Below are positions 8,259 through 16,730 of a stretch of DNA of 25,271 nucleotides, one piece after another. Positions within the stretch are counted from its first letter, which is position 1. The number at the start of each line of letters is the position of its first letter. Source of the DNA: an uncultured Clostridium sp. (GTDB lineage: Bacteria; Bacillota; Clostridia; TANB77; CAG-508); NCBI GenBank assembly GCA_900553755.1, contig USEX01000018.1, positions 1 to 25,271 on the forward strand, written 5' to 3'. Below the pieces are notes generated by a model. It was not told the DNA's origin, did no database searches, and saw only the letters and a list, made by a program, of their open reading frames with translations. The translations under genes and the position numbers were made by a program.

Positions 8259-10308
8259 ATGGTAGACTTGAAACAAAATATTCAGTATGTAAAAGGAGTG
8301 GGTCCTAGTAAGGCTGAATTATTAAATCATTTGGGAATATATACATTGGAAGATATTATAACATATTATCCAAGAAAATATGAAGATAGAAGATGTGTGA
8401 AAAATATAGAAGAAATTGCTAATGGTGAGGAAGCATTAATTGATGTTGTGGCAGTATCTAATGTTTCTACTTTTAGGTTAAAAAGGAATATGACTGTATC
8501 TAAACTTATAGTAAGGGATGAAACAGAAGAATGTTTAATCACATGGTTTAACCAGCCTTATATAAAACAAAATTATAAATCTGGAGAAAGATATAAATTT
8601 TATGGAAGAATAACAAGAAAAAATGGTAGAGCAGAAATGAATTCGCCTGTGTCTGATCCAGAAGGAAAAAATAGAAATACAGGCAGGATAATTCCAGTAT
8701 ATCCAACCACGAAGAAATTGAATGAGAATTCTTTGAGGCAAATAGTAGAAAATGCAATAAGCATAGTAAACAACAAATTGGAAGAAACAATACCAGAATA
8801 TATAAGAAAACAATATAAGTTGGAAGACATAAATTTAGCAACAAGGCAAATTCATTTCCCTGAAGATTTTGAAAGCTTAAAAATAGCAAGAAACAGATTT
8901 GTATTTGAAGAATTACTAACAATGCAGCTTGCTTTATTAAGCTTAAAAAATGAATATAGTAGTGAAAAAAGAGGAATAGAATATAGCAAAGATGTTCACA
9001 TGTCTGATGTGATAAACTCACTTCCATTTAATTTAACAAAAGCTCAGCTTAGAGTACTAGAAGAAATTGATTCTGATATGGAATCGGATAAGCCTATGAA
9101 CAGATTATTGCAAGGAGATGTAGGTTCTGGGAAAACAATAGTAGCAATGATAGCAGCTTATAAAGCCGTTAAAAGTGGATACCAAGCAGCAATTATGGCA
9201 CCTACAACAATTCTTGCACAACAACATTTGGAAAATTTTAATAAAATATTAGGAAAGTTTGGAATAAAATGTGAACTTTTAGTTAGTGGCCTTTCAAAGA
9301 AGAAAAAAGATGAGATGCTTGGCAGACTAAAAAAGCGGAGAAATAGATATTGTAATAGGTACACATGCTCTATTAGAGGAAAATGTTGAATTTTATAAAT
9401 TGGGACTAGTTATAACGGATGAGCAACACAGATTTGGCGTTAAACAACGTAGTATCATAGCAGGTAAGGGGCTTAATCCAGATGTGTTAGTAATGACAGC
9501 TACACCAATTCCTAGAACATTAGCCATAATATTATATGGTGATTTGGATGTATCGATTATAGATGAGTTGCCTCCAAACAGAAAGAAAGTAGAAACAGTA
9601 GCTGTTAAAGAAAATATGACAGATAGAATAAACGCATTTGTAAAGAAAAATATAGATGAAGGCAGGCAAATATACATAGTATGTCCATTTGTAGAAGAAA
9701 ACGAAGAAATGGATATAAAAGCAGTTGAAACTTTAAGCAAAAAATATAAAGAAGAAATTTTTAAAGATTATAAAGTGGAAATGTTACATGGCAAAATGAA
9801 AGCAAAAGATAAAGAAAGAATAATGCAAGAGTTTAAAAATAACGAAATTAATGTTCTAATATCAACAACAGTTATTGAAGTTGGAGTGGATGTACCAAAT
9901 GCAAACATAATGATAATAGAAAATGCAGAAAGATTTGGACTAGCACAATTACACCAATTAAGAGGAAGAGTTGGAAGAGGAGAGTATCAGTCATATTGTA
10001 TATTAAAGTATAACGGAAATTCAAGTATAATAAGACAGAGAATGCAAACTATGACAGATACAGATGATGGATTTAAGATAGCCGAGAAAGACCTTGAATT
10101 ACGTGGCTCTGGTGAGTTCTTTGGAACAAAGCAACATGGATTACCAGAATTTAAGGTTGCAAATTTATTTGAAGATATTCCAGTATTAAAGCAAGTACAA
10201 GAACTAGCAATAAAAATAGAGCAAACTGATAGCAAACTAGAAAAAGAAGAAAATAAAGAATTAAAAGAATTGGTTCAACGACTAATGAAGGAAAGAATAG
10301 AAATTTAA
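8259..10308 (+). CDS. recG: ATP-dependent DNA helicase RecG, split by a +1 frameshift at 9329-9334
   Basis: RecG is a DNA translocase that remodels stalled replication forks and Holliday junctions. The N-terminal wedge/OB domain (about 60-150) includes a GRIIPVYPTT stretch; the helicase part has Walker A GDVGSGKT (286-293), motif Ia APTTILAQQH, the DEQH box (DEQHRFGVKQR), TATPIPRTLA, and QLRGRVGRG in the second half. The frame breaks in a run of six As at 9329-9334. With five As the protein reads RLKSGEIDIVIGTHALLEEN and joins the second half without loss, giving 682 residues, the normal RecG length. As written, the first part ends at 9389 after a wrong 20-residue tail, and the second half could start only at TTG 9400 without an RBS. 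Because recG is otherwise perfect, a sequencing error or very recent mutation is likely. The start ATG 8259 follows TGGGAGA. Confidence 0.93.
9329..9334 (+). other. frameshift site in recG: six-A run
   Basis: CTAAAAAAGCGGAG must lose one A (or shift +1) to read L-K-S-G-E. The string A-AAA-AAG looks like a classic -1 slippery heptamer, but a -1 shift leads to TAG at 9344-9346 and not into the helicase frame, so a dnaX-type programmed shift does not explain it. RNA polymerase slippage on the A run that drops one A would restore the frame in part of the transcripts. Confidence 0.8.
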
Positions 10309-10337
10309 ATAAAAATTAGCAAAAAAATTAAAAAGTA

Positions 10338-10366
10338 TTGCATTTTTACCAAATAAAGGGTATAAT
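10338..10366 (+). promoter_or_regulatory. probable promoter of the rimP-truB operon
   Basis: A perfect TATAAT (10361-10366) lies 17 bases after TTGCAT (10338-10343), a half match to TTGACA. It sits in the 131-nt gap after recG, upstream of the leader hairpin. Confidence 0.6.
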
Positions 10367-10389
10367 AATAACAGCATAGTAATTAAGGC

Positions 10390-10415
10390 AGAAGAGTGGA
10401 AAAGGTCCACTCTTC
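10390..10415 (+). promoter_or_regulatory. rimP leader hairpin
   Basis: A perfect 11-bp stem AGAAGAGTGGA / TCCACTCTTCT closes on an AAAGG pentaloop, 11 nt upstream of the AAGGAGG RBS (10427-10433). No T run follows, so it is not a simple terminator. From memory, rimP (ylxS) genes of Firmicutes often have such a stem in the leader; it could protect the 5' end or bind a protein. The loop AAAGG resembles a Shine-Dalgarno core, but it is far from the start. Confidence 0.6.
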
Positions 10416-10439
10416 TCGAACGTTATAAGGAGGCTAAAA

Positions 10440-10901
10440 TTGGCAAGTATAGAAGAAAAAGTAGAATCACTTGTTTCGGATACAATTAACAATATTGGAT
10501 ATGAAGTATATGATGTTATGTATGTGAAAGAAGGAAAAGATAATTTTCTAAGAATTTTTATTGATAACGATAAAGGAATAAGCTTGGATGATTGTGAGAA
10601 AGTAAATAATGCTATTACAGATATGCTAGATGAAGCAAATTATATAAAAGAGCAATATTTCTTAGAGATATCATCACCTGGAGTAGAGAGAGTAATTAGA
10701 AAAAATAAACATTTACAAGATAATTTGAATAAAGAAGTTTATGTGAAAACTTATGTAGCTTTGCCAGAAACAAATAGCAAAGAAATTACAGGCAATCTTA
10801 TTAAATATGACGATAATAATGTAACACTAGAAGATAACAATAAACAAGTTACAATAGAAAGAAAAAATATTGCATTAATGAAAAGAGTATATAAATGGTA
10901 A
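10440..10901 (+). CDS. rimP: ribosome maturation factor RimP
   Basis: RimP binds the 30S subunit during assembly and helps load small-subunit proteins. The 153-residue product has the N-terminal alpha/beta domain with LRIFIDNDKGISLDDC, then EISSPGVER (typical RimP motif), and a C-terminal SH3-like domain (about 90-153) ending LMKRVYKW. The start is TTG 10440, placed 6 nt after a perfect AAGGAGG; no ATG with an RBS competes. It is the first gene of a seven-gene translation operon. Confidence 0.96.
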   Translation: MASIEEKVESLVSDTINNIGYEVYDVMYVKEGKDNFLRIFIDNDKGISLDDCEKVNNAITDMLDEANYIKEQYFLEISSPGVERVIRKNKHLQDNLNKEVYVKTYVALPETNSKEITGNLIKYDDNNVTLEDNNKQVTIERKNIALMKRVYKW

Positions 10902-10922
10902 AAGAAAGGATTGATTTAAAAA

Positions 10923-12077
10923 ATGAAGAAGAATGTAAAAAAGGTAAGCCAAAACATTGATAGCACAGAATTAATAATGGCTATGGATGAATTAGAAAAA
11001 GAGAAAGGAATAAAAAAGGAATTTTTATTGGAATCAATAGAGTCAGCTTTAGTAACTGCATATAAGAAAAATTTTGATGTAAATGCGGAAAATGTAAAAA
11101 TAACAATGAATAAAGAAACTGGAGAAATACATGTTTATGCAGAATACACTGTTGTAGAAGAAGTTGAAGATGAGAAAACACAGATAAGCTTAGAAGAAGC
11201 TAAGAAAATAGATCCAAAATATATAGTAGGCGATATAGTTTCTACAGAGCTTGTACCAAAGAATTTTGGAAGAATAGCAGCACAAACAGCAAAACAAGTT
11301 ATAATCCAAAGAATTAGAGAAGCTTCAAGAGATGTTATTTTTAATGAATTTAGTGAAAAAGTAGGAGAGATAGTTTCTGGAATAGTGCAAAAGGCAGATA
11401 AAAACATTGTTGTAGTAGATTTAGGAAAAACAGAAGCCATAATGCCAATAAAAGAACAAATACCTACAGAATCATATTACGTAAATAAAAAAATCCGTGC
11501 ATGTATAGCAAGTGTAGAAAGAGGAGCAAAAGGAGCATTACAAATAACCATCTCAAGAGCAAATAATGAATTTGTTAAAAAACTATTTGAATTAGAAATT
11601 CCTGAAATATATGAAGGACTAATAGAAATAAAAAGTGTTTCAAGAGATCCGGGAAAGAGATGCAAAGTTGCAGTATATTCAGCAAATGAAAATATAGATC
11701 CAGTTGGTTCTTGTGTAGGACAAAAAGGAATTCGTATACAAAATATAATAAATGAGTTATGCGGAGAGAAAATAGATGTAATAGAATGGAATGAAGATCC
11801 ATCAATATATATTGCAGAAGCATTATTACCAGCCAAAGTTTTAGCGGTAGATATAAAAGATGAAGAAAAATTTGCACAAGTAATAGTTCCAGATGACCAA
11901 TTATCATTAGCAATAGGAAAAGCTGGTCAAAATGCTAAACTTGCAGCAAAATTAACAGGATGGAAAATTGATATAAAAAGCGAATCTCAATTTAGAGAAT
12001 TAATACAACAACAAAATACAGAAAACGAAGAAGATACAAATTCTGATTCTGAAGAAAATGAGAAAACTGAAGAATAA
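10923..12077 (+). CDS. nusA: transcription termination/antitermination factor NusA
   Basis: NusA binds RNA polymerase and nascent RNA and controls pausing and termination. The 384-residue product has the N-terminal domain (about 14-130, MDELEKEKGIKKEFLLESIE), an S1 domain (about 140-215, GEIVSGIVQKADKNIVVVDLG), and tandem KH domains with PVGSCVGQKGIRIQNI and LSLAIGKAGQNAKLAAKLTGW, ending in an acidic tail. It lacks the extra acidic repeats of Proteobacteria, as is normal in Firmicutes. The N-terminus starts about 16 residues earlier than many homologues; ATG 10923 has AAAGGA about 12 nt upstream, while the internal ATG near 10978 has no RBS, so the longer form is kept. Confidence 0.97.
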   Translation: MKKNVKKVSQNIDSTELIMAMDELEKEKGIKKEFLLESIESALVTAYKKNFDVNAENVKITMNKETGEIHVYAEYTVVEEVEDEKTQISLEEAKKIDPKYIVGDIVSTELVPKNFGRIAAQTAKQVIIQRIREASRDVIFNEFSEKVGEIVSGIVQKADKNIVVVDLGKTEAIMPIKEQIPTESYYVNKKIRACIASVERGAKGALQITISRANNEFVKKLFELEIPEIYEGLIEIKSVSRDPGKRCKVAVYSANENIDPVGSCVGQKGIRIQNIINELCGEKIDVIEWNEDPSIYIAEALLPAKVLAVDIKDEEKFAQVIVPDDQLSLAIGKAGQNAKLAAKLTGWKIDIKSESQFRELIQQQNTENEEDTNSDSEENEKTEE

Positions 12078-12090
12078 AGAGGTGTACAAG

Positions 12091-12354
12091 ATGAAAAGAA
12101 TACCACAAAGAACTTGTATGGGATGCAATACTTCAAAAAATAAAGATGAGCTTATTAGGATAGTAAAAGACAAAAATGAAAACATTTTTATAGATGTATC
12201 AGGAAAGGCAAATGGAAGAGGTGCATATATCTGTAATAGTGTAGAATGCTTAGAAAAGGCAATTAAGAGTAAAAGATTAGAAAAATGTTTTGAAGTGAAG
12301 ATAGATAATAAAATTTATGAGAGCTTAAGAGGTGTAATTGTTGATAGAAAATAA
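12091..12354 (+). CDS. rnpM: RNase P modulator RnpM (YlxR)
   Basis: YlxR-family protein (DUF448), reported in B. subtilis to bind RNase P RNA and dampen its activity. The 87-residue product has the family signature IPQRTCMGC near the N-terminus, then ELIRIV and SGKANGRGAYIC, followed by EKAIKSKRLEKCF. The start ATG 12091 follows AGAGGTG at proper spacing; an upstream in-frame ATG at 12058 would overlap nusA and has no RBS. In most Firmicutes the next gene is ylxQ (an L7Ae-like protein); here only 50 nt separate rnpM from infB. Confidence 0.93.
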   Translation: MKRIPQRTCMGCNTSKNKDELIRIVKDKNENIFIDVSGKANGRGAYICNSVECLEKAIKSKRLEKCFEVKIDNKIYESLRGVIVDRK

Positions 12355-12404
12355 AAAAGTGAGTTTTACAGAGATAAGAAAAAATATTTTAGGGGGTGAT
12401 TTTA

Positions 12405-15380
12405 TTGGGTAAGATGAAAATACATGAACTAGCAAAAGAGATTGGCGTAGCAAGTAAAGAAATAATAGAAAAGGCACAAAAGTTAGGACTAAAAATTACA
12501 AGTCATCTAAGCAATATTGATGAAGAACAAGCTAACCAAATAAGGAAGCAATACTCAAATAAAGCAGAAAAGAATACGGGTAAAACAACTGAAGGGGAAA
12601 ACAATAAAAAAGAAAAGAAGGAAAAGAGCTCTCCAGTTATAATACGTAGAGAAGTAATATTATCTGATGATGAAGAAGATAAAAAAGAAGAAAAGAAAGA
12701 TAATAGAAGAAAAGATGTTGGATTTGTAGAAAGAAGAAATAAGGATTACAACATAGTGTATAGAAATAAAACAGTAAAGCCTCTTACAGTAAATGAATTA
12801 TTTGGATTGGGCAAAAAAGAGGAGAAAAAGGAAGAAAAGAAAGAGATAAAAAAAGAAGAAAAGAAAGAGACAACAATAAAAGAGGATAGCGAAAAAATAA
12901 TGCCAAAAGTAGAAGAGAAGAAAGAAGAAACAGTGGTTACAGCAAATAAAACCGCTTCTGATACAAAACCAGCAGTAGAACCAGAAGTAAATAAACCAAG
13001 ATTCCACGATAATAACAACAATAATAGAAATTATAATCCTAATTATAACCATAGAGAAAATTCAAATAATAATTATAATAATAGAGGATATAATAGAAAT
13101 AATAACAACTTTAACAGAAACAACAACCAAAATAGCAATGGAAATAATAATGGTTACAACAATAACGGCTATAATAGAAACAATAATTTTAATAGAAATA
13201 AAAATCAAAATAACTTTGGAAATAGACCAACAAATGGATTTAATAAAGGTCAAAGGCCATTAGACAATAGAAGAATAGACAAAAATATTAAAGACATAAT
13301 GGAAACAGAGATTGTAGAAAAAGAAAACCAAAGGGATTATTCAAGCAGAGCTATAGATAAGGAAAAAAGCAATAGATATGATGACAACAAAAACAAGAAA
13401 GCACCTAAGAGTAGAAGATTTAATGAAAATGACGAATACGATGAGGGAAAATTAAAAAATTTAAAACAAGTTGATAAATTATCTAGTATGTTTGAAGACC
13501 AAGAAGGTGGAATGTTAGATTATTATGATCTATCTACAGAGAGAGGAAAACGTGGAAAACGTAAGAATCTAAAAACTACAGATAGAGTAAAACAAAAAAT
13601 ATTTAAGCTAACAGAAATAACAATTCCAGAAAGCATAAGCGTAAAAGATTTAGCTGCTGAATTAAAGAAAACTAGTGGAGAAGTAATTAAGAAATTACTA
13701 GAATTAGGAATAATGGCAACAATCAATCAAGAATTGGATTTTGATACTGCTTTCTTAATAGCACAAGAATTTGGTGTAACAGCCAATAAAAAGGCAACTG
13801 TTAATGAAGAAGATATATTATTTGATGAATCAGAGGACAGACCAGAAGACTTAGTTCAAAGGCCACCAGTTGTTGTTGTAATGGGGCACGTAGATCATGG
13901 AAAAACTTCTTTACTAGATGCAATTAGAAAAACTAATGTAATAGAAGGAGAAGCTGGAGGAATTACACAACATATTGGTGCTTATAGGGTATCAATAAAT
14001 GGAAGAGAAATTACATTCTTAGATACACCGGGACACGAAGCCTTTACAAGCATGCGTGCTAGAGGAGCACAAATTACTGATGTTGCAATATTAGTGGTAG
14101 CAGCAGATGATGGTGTTATGCCACAAACAATAGAAGCAATTAACCATGCAAAAGCAGCGGAAATTCCAATTGTAGTAGCAATAAACAAAATAGATGTACC
14201 AGGAGCAAACCCAGAAAAAGTAAAACAAGAATTGATGAAATATGATTTAGTTCCAGAAGAATGGGGCGGAGATACAATATTTGTTGAAATTTCTGCAAAA
14301 CAACATATTAATATAGACCAGTTATTGGAAATGGTATTACTAGTAAGTGATGTTAGAGATTTAAAAGTAAATCCTAAGAAACAAGCAAAAGGTGTTGTTA
14401 TAGAAGCAAGATTAGATAAAGCAAAAGGACCTATCGCATCTGTATTAGTACAAAGAGGAAGCTTGGATGTTGGTGATACAATAGTACTTGGAACAACAAT
14501 TGGCAGAATAAGAGCAATGAAAGATGATAAAGGCAAAATGGTAAAATCAGCAGGACCATCTACTCCAGTTGAAATAATGGGATTAACAAAGGTTCCAGAA
14601 GCGGGAGACATCTTCTATGAAGTAAAAGACGAGAAAATGGCTAAGCATCTAATAGAAAAGAGAGAAAGAAAAGAAAGAGAAGATGCAATGAACCTATACA
14701 ACAAGGTTACATTAGATAATCTATTTGAAAAAATGGAAAACGAAGACTTAAAACAATTAAATATTATTGTTAAAGCAGATGTTCAAGGAACTGCAGAAGC
14801 ATTAAAACAAGCATTAGAAAAATTATCAGACAATGAAGTTGCAGTAAGAGTTATCCACTCAAATGCTGGTGCAATAAATGAATCAGATGTAAACCTTGCA
14901 AAGGCAGCAAAAGCTATAATTATAGGATTCAATGTAAGACCAAATGCTAATGCTAAATCAACAGCAGAAAAGCAAGGTGTAGAAATAAAATTATATTCAG
15001 TAATTTATCAAGCACTAGAAGATGTAGAAGCAGCAATGAATGGATTACTAGATCCTATATATGAAGAGAAAGTAATTGGAAATGTAGAAGTAAGGCAAAC
15101 ATTCAAGATATCTAATGTTGGAACAATCGCTGGTGGATATGTAAAAGAAGGTAAGATAGAAAGAAATGCTGGCGTAAGAGTAATAAGAGAAGATATTGTA
15201 ATTCATGAAGGAAAATTAATCTCATTAAAGAGATTTAAAGATGATGTTAAAGAAGTATCTAAAGGATTTGAATGTGGTTTACAAATAGAAGGTTATAATG
15301 ACTTAAAAGAAGGAGACATCATAGAGGTATACGTTATGGAAGAAAAACCACGTACAAGAAGGAGAAAAAATGAACAATAA
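12405..15380 (+). CDS. infB: translation initiation factor IF-2
   Basis: IF-2 is the GTPase that brings initiator tRNA to the 30S subunit and promotes subunit joining. From TTG 12405 (8 nt after AGGGGG at 12391-12396) the product is 991 residues; GTG 12396 overlaps the RBS and is rejected, ATG 12414 is a less well spaced alternative. Order: first IF2_N module (about 3-50), a Lys/Glu-rich charged stretch (about 65-180), an Asn-rich stretch (203-280), a second IF2_N-like module (about 410-460), the G domain with GHVDHGKT (494-501), DTPGHEAF and NKID, then the beta-barrel, domain III and the fMet-tRNA-binding C-terminus. The long N-terminal disordered part makes it larger than average. It overlaps rbfA by 11 nt. 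Confidence 0.98.
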   Translation: MGKMKIHELAKEIGVASKEIIEKAQKLGLKITSHLSNIDEEQANQIRKQYSNKAEKNTGKTTEGENNKKEKKEKSSPVIIRREVILSDDEEDKKEEKKDNRRKDVGFVERRNKDYNIVYRNKTVKPLTVNELFGLGKKEEKKEEKKEIKKEEKKETTIKEDSEKIMPKVEEKKEETVVTANKTASDTKPAVEPEVNKPRFHDNNNNNRNYNPNYNHRENSNNNYNNRGYNRNNNNFNRNNNQNSNGNNNGYNNNGYNRNNNFNRNKNQNNFGNRPTNGFNKGQRPLDNRRIDKNIKDIMETEIVEKENQRDYSSRAIDKEKSNRYDDNKNKKAPKSRRFNENDEYDEGKLKNLKQVDKLSSMFEDQEGGMLDYYDLSTERGKRGKRKNLKTTDRVKQKIFKLTEITIPESISVKDLAAELKKTSGEVIKKLLELGIMATINQELDFDTAFLIAQEFGVTANKKATVNEEDILFDESEDRPEDLVQRPPVVVVMGHVDHGKTSLLDAIRKTNVIEGEAGGITQHIGAYRVSINGREITFLDTPGHEAFTSMRARGAQITDVAILVVAADDGVMPQTIEAINHAKAAEIPIVVAINKIDVPGANPEKVKQELMKYDLVPEEWGGDTIFVEISAKQHINIDQLLEMVLLVSDVRDLKVNPKKQAKGVVIEARLDKAKGPIASVLVQRGSLDVGDTIVLGTTIGRIRAMKDDKGKMVKSAGPSTPVEIMGLTKVPEAGDIFYEVKDEKMAKHLIEKRERKEREDAMNLYNKVTLDNLFEKMENEDLKQLNIIVKADVQGTAEALKQALEKLSDNEVAVRVIHSNAGAINESDVNLAKAAKAIIIGFNVRPNANAKSTAEKQGVEIKLYSVIYQALEDVEAAMNGLLDPIYEEKVIGNVEVRQTFKISNVGTIAGGYVKEGKIERNAGVRVIREDIVIHEGKLISLKRFKDDVKEVSKGFECGLQIEGYNDLKEGDIIEVYVMEEKPRTRRRKNEQ
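13011..13241 (+). repeat. Asn-codon-rich low-complexity tract within infB
   Basis: About 44 of 78 residues are Asn, mixed with Tyr, Arg, Phe and Gly in short units such as GYNRNNN and NFNRNNN. At the DNA level it is a degenerate AAY-rich tract (AAT and AAC both used), so it is kept at the protein level and is not a simple recent expansion. It is predicted to be disordered. Confidence 0.85.
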
Positions 15381-15783
15381 AAATGAAGCCAGACTTGGCA
15401 GAATAAATGAAGAGCTCAAAAAAGAAATAAGCCATATATTAACATTTGAATTAAAAAATCCAAATGTTACAGGTTTAATAAGTGTTACTAGAGTAAAAAT
15501 CACTCCAGATTTAAAATATGCAAAAGTATATGTGAGTTTATTGAATTCTAAAAGTAAAGCAAAAACCATGGAAGGATTAAAAGATTCAGCAAAATTTATA
15601 AAATCTCAAGTTGCAAGAACTGTAAACTTAAGAATTACACCAGAACTAATATTTGAATTAGATGATTCCATGGAATATGGTGAGAAAATAGATAATATAA
15701 TTAAAGAAATAAACAAACAAGACGAAGAATTTAAAAAATCTATAGAAAACAATAGAAAGGTTGGAGAAGATGACATTAGATAA
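15370..15783 (+). CDS. rbfA: ribosome-binding factor A
   Basis: RbfA is a small KH-fold protein needed for late 30S maturation and 16S rRNA 5'-end processing. The 137-residue product shows LGRINEELKKEISHIL, the VTGLISVTRVKITPDLKYAKVYVSLL core and LRITPELIFELDDSMEYGEKI, all typical. The start ATG 15370 lies inside the end of infB with GGAGAA just upstream, and the end overlaps nrnA by 14 nt, so translation is probably coupled on both sides. The ylxP gene often found before rbfA is absent. Confidence 0.96.
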   Translation: MNNKNEARLGRINEELKKEISHILTFELKNPNVTGLISVTRVKITPDLKYAKVYVSLLNSKSKAKTMEGLKDSAKFIKSQVARTVNLRITPELIFELDDSMEYGEKIDNIIKEINKQDEEFKKSIENNRKVGEDDIR

Positions 15784-16720
15784 CATATTAGAAGAAATAA
15801 AAAAAGCAGAAAGCATAGTTATATTAACACACGAAAATCCAGATGGAGACGCAGTTGGAAGTAGCATTGCAATGTACCTTGGATTAAAGAAACTTGGGAA
15901 AACTCCAGATATAATAATTCCGGAGTTTCCAAGAGCTTTTGAAAATTTACCAGGAATAGAAAATATCAAAAAAGAAAGTGATATTAAAAACTATGATTTA
16001 GCTATAGCATTGGATACGGCAAGTATAAAAATGCTAAATGGATATTCTAAATATTTTGAAGATGCAAAAACAAAAATAGTAATTGATCACCATAGCAGCA
16101 ATACAATGTTTGGAGATTACAATTATGTGGATCAGGATTCTCCAGCTTGTGCTCAATTATTACTAGTATTGTTTAATTATTTAAATATTGAAGTTTCAAA
16201 AGAAATTGGAACTGATATATTAGCAGGAATAATTACAGATACTGGAGGATTTAGATATGATGGAGTAACTGCTGAAACTTTTGAATTAGTAGCAGGACTT
16301 TGCCAAAAAGGTGTAAAAGTATCTAAAGTATATCAAAAAGTATTTGCAAGCACTTCAAAATCTAAATTTTTCTTACATAGAATAGCTTTAGACAGATTAG
16401 AACTATTAGACAATGAAAAAATAGCATTTACATATATAACGAAAAATGATGAGAATAGTGTTGGCGCAGAGAATGGAGATTACGATGGAATAGTAGAGCA
16501 AGGAAGAGATATAGAAGGAGTAGAAATTTCTATATTTTTAAGAGAAACAGAAAAAGGAATAAAAGCATCTCTACGTTCAAAAGACTATGTTAATGTTTCA
16601 GAATTGTGCAGAATATTTGGTGGTGGCGGACATATAAGAGCTGCTGGATGCACTATTCCAGGTACTATAGAACAAGTAAAAACTCAAATATTAAATCAAG
16701 CGAGAGCAATGCTAAAATAA
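15770..16720 (+). CDS. nrnA: DHH/DHHA1 phosphoesterase, NrnA-type oligoribonuclease
   Basis: Bifunctional nanoRNase / 3'-phosphoadenosine 5'-phosphate phosphatase family. The 316-residue product has HENPDGDAVGSS (21-32), the DHH motif in IVIDHHSSN (106-108), an ITDTGGFRYD segment (155-164), and the DHHA1 nucleic-acid-binding signature GGGGHIRAAG (284-293). It degrades 2-5 nt RNAs and related dinucleotides in the cytosol. ATG 15770 follows AAAGG (15756-15760) at 9-nt spacing; the in-frame TTG 15761 directly abuts that site and is not used. It overlaps rbfA by 14 nt. Confidence 0.95.
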   Translation: MTLDNILEEIKKAESIVILTHENPDGDAVGSSIAMYLGLKKLGKTPDIIIPEFPRAFENLPGIENIKKESDIKNYDLAIALDTASIKMLNGYSKYFEDAKTKIVIDHHSSNTMFGDYNYVDQDSPACAQLLLVLFNYLNIEVSKEIGTDILAGIITDTGGFRYDGVTAETFELVAGLCQKGVKVSKVYQKVFASTSKSKFFLHRIALDRLELLDNEKIAFTYITKNDENSVGAENGDYDGIVEQGRDIEGVEISIFLRETEKGIKASLRSKDYVNVSELCRIFGGGGHIRAAGCTIPGTIEQVKTQILNQARAMLK

Positions 16721-16730
16721 GGAAGATATT

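Noticed and set aside
8548..9027. 159-codon minus-strand frame rich in Leu, Phe and Cys
   Set aside because: Antisense shadow of recG; the hydrophobic content comes from Lys/Glu-rich sense codons and not from a membrane protein.
9329..9346. Programmed -1 frameshift (A-AAA-AAG slippery heptamer) in recG
   Set aside because: A -1 shift reads three codons and then stops at TAG 9344; the helicase frame needs +1 (or loss of one A).
12058..12090. ATG 12058 as the rnpM start
   Set aside because: It overlaps nusA and has no RBS, and the family signature begins right after ATG 12091.
12396..12404. GTG 12396 as the infB start
   Set aside because: The codon overlaps the AGGGGG ribosome binding site; TTG 12405 is correctly spaced.
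13011..13241. CRISPR-like or tandem DNA repeat array
   Set aside because: The units are irregular, in frame and encode Asn-rich protein; there are no constant repeats with unique spacers.
13982..14611. 209-codon open frame on the minus strand
   Set aside because: It lies wholly opposite the IF-2 G domain, has no RBS, and its low-complexity Ser/Thr/Ile content mirrors the sense codons.
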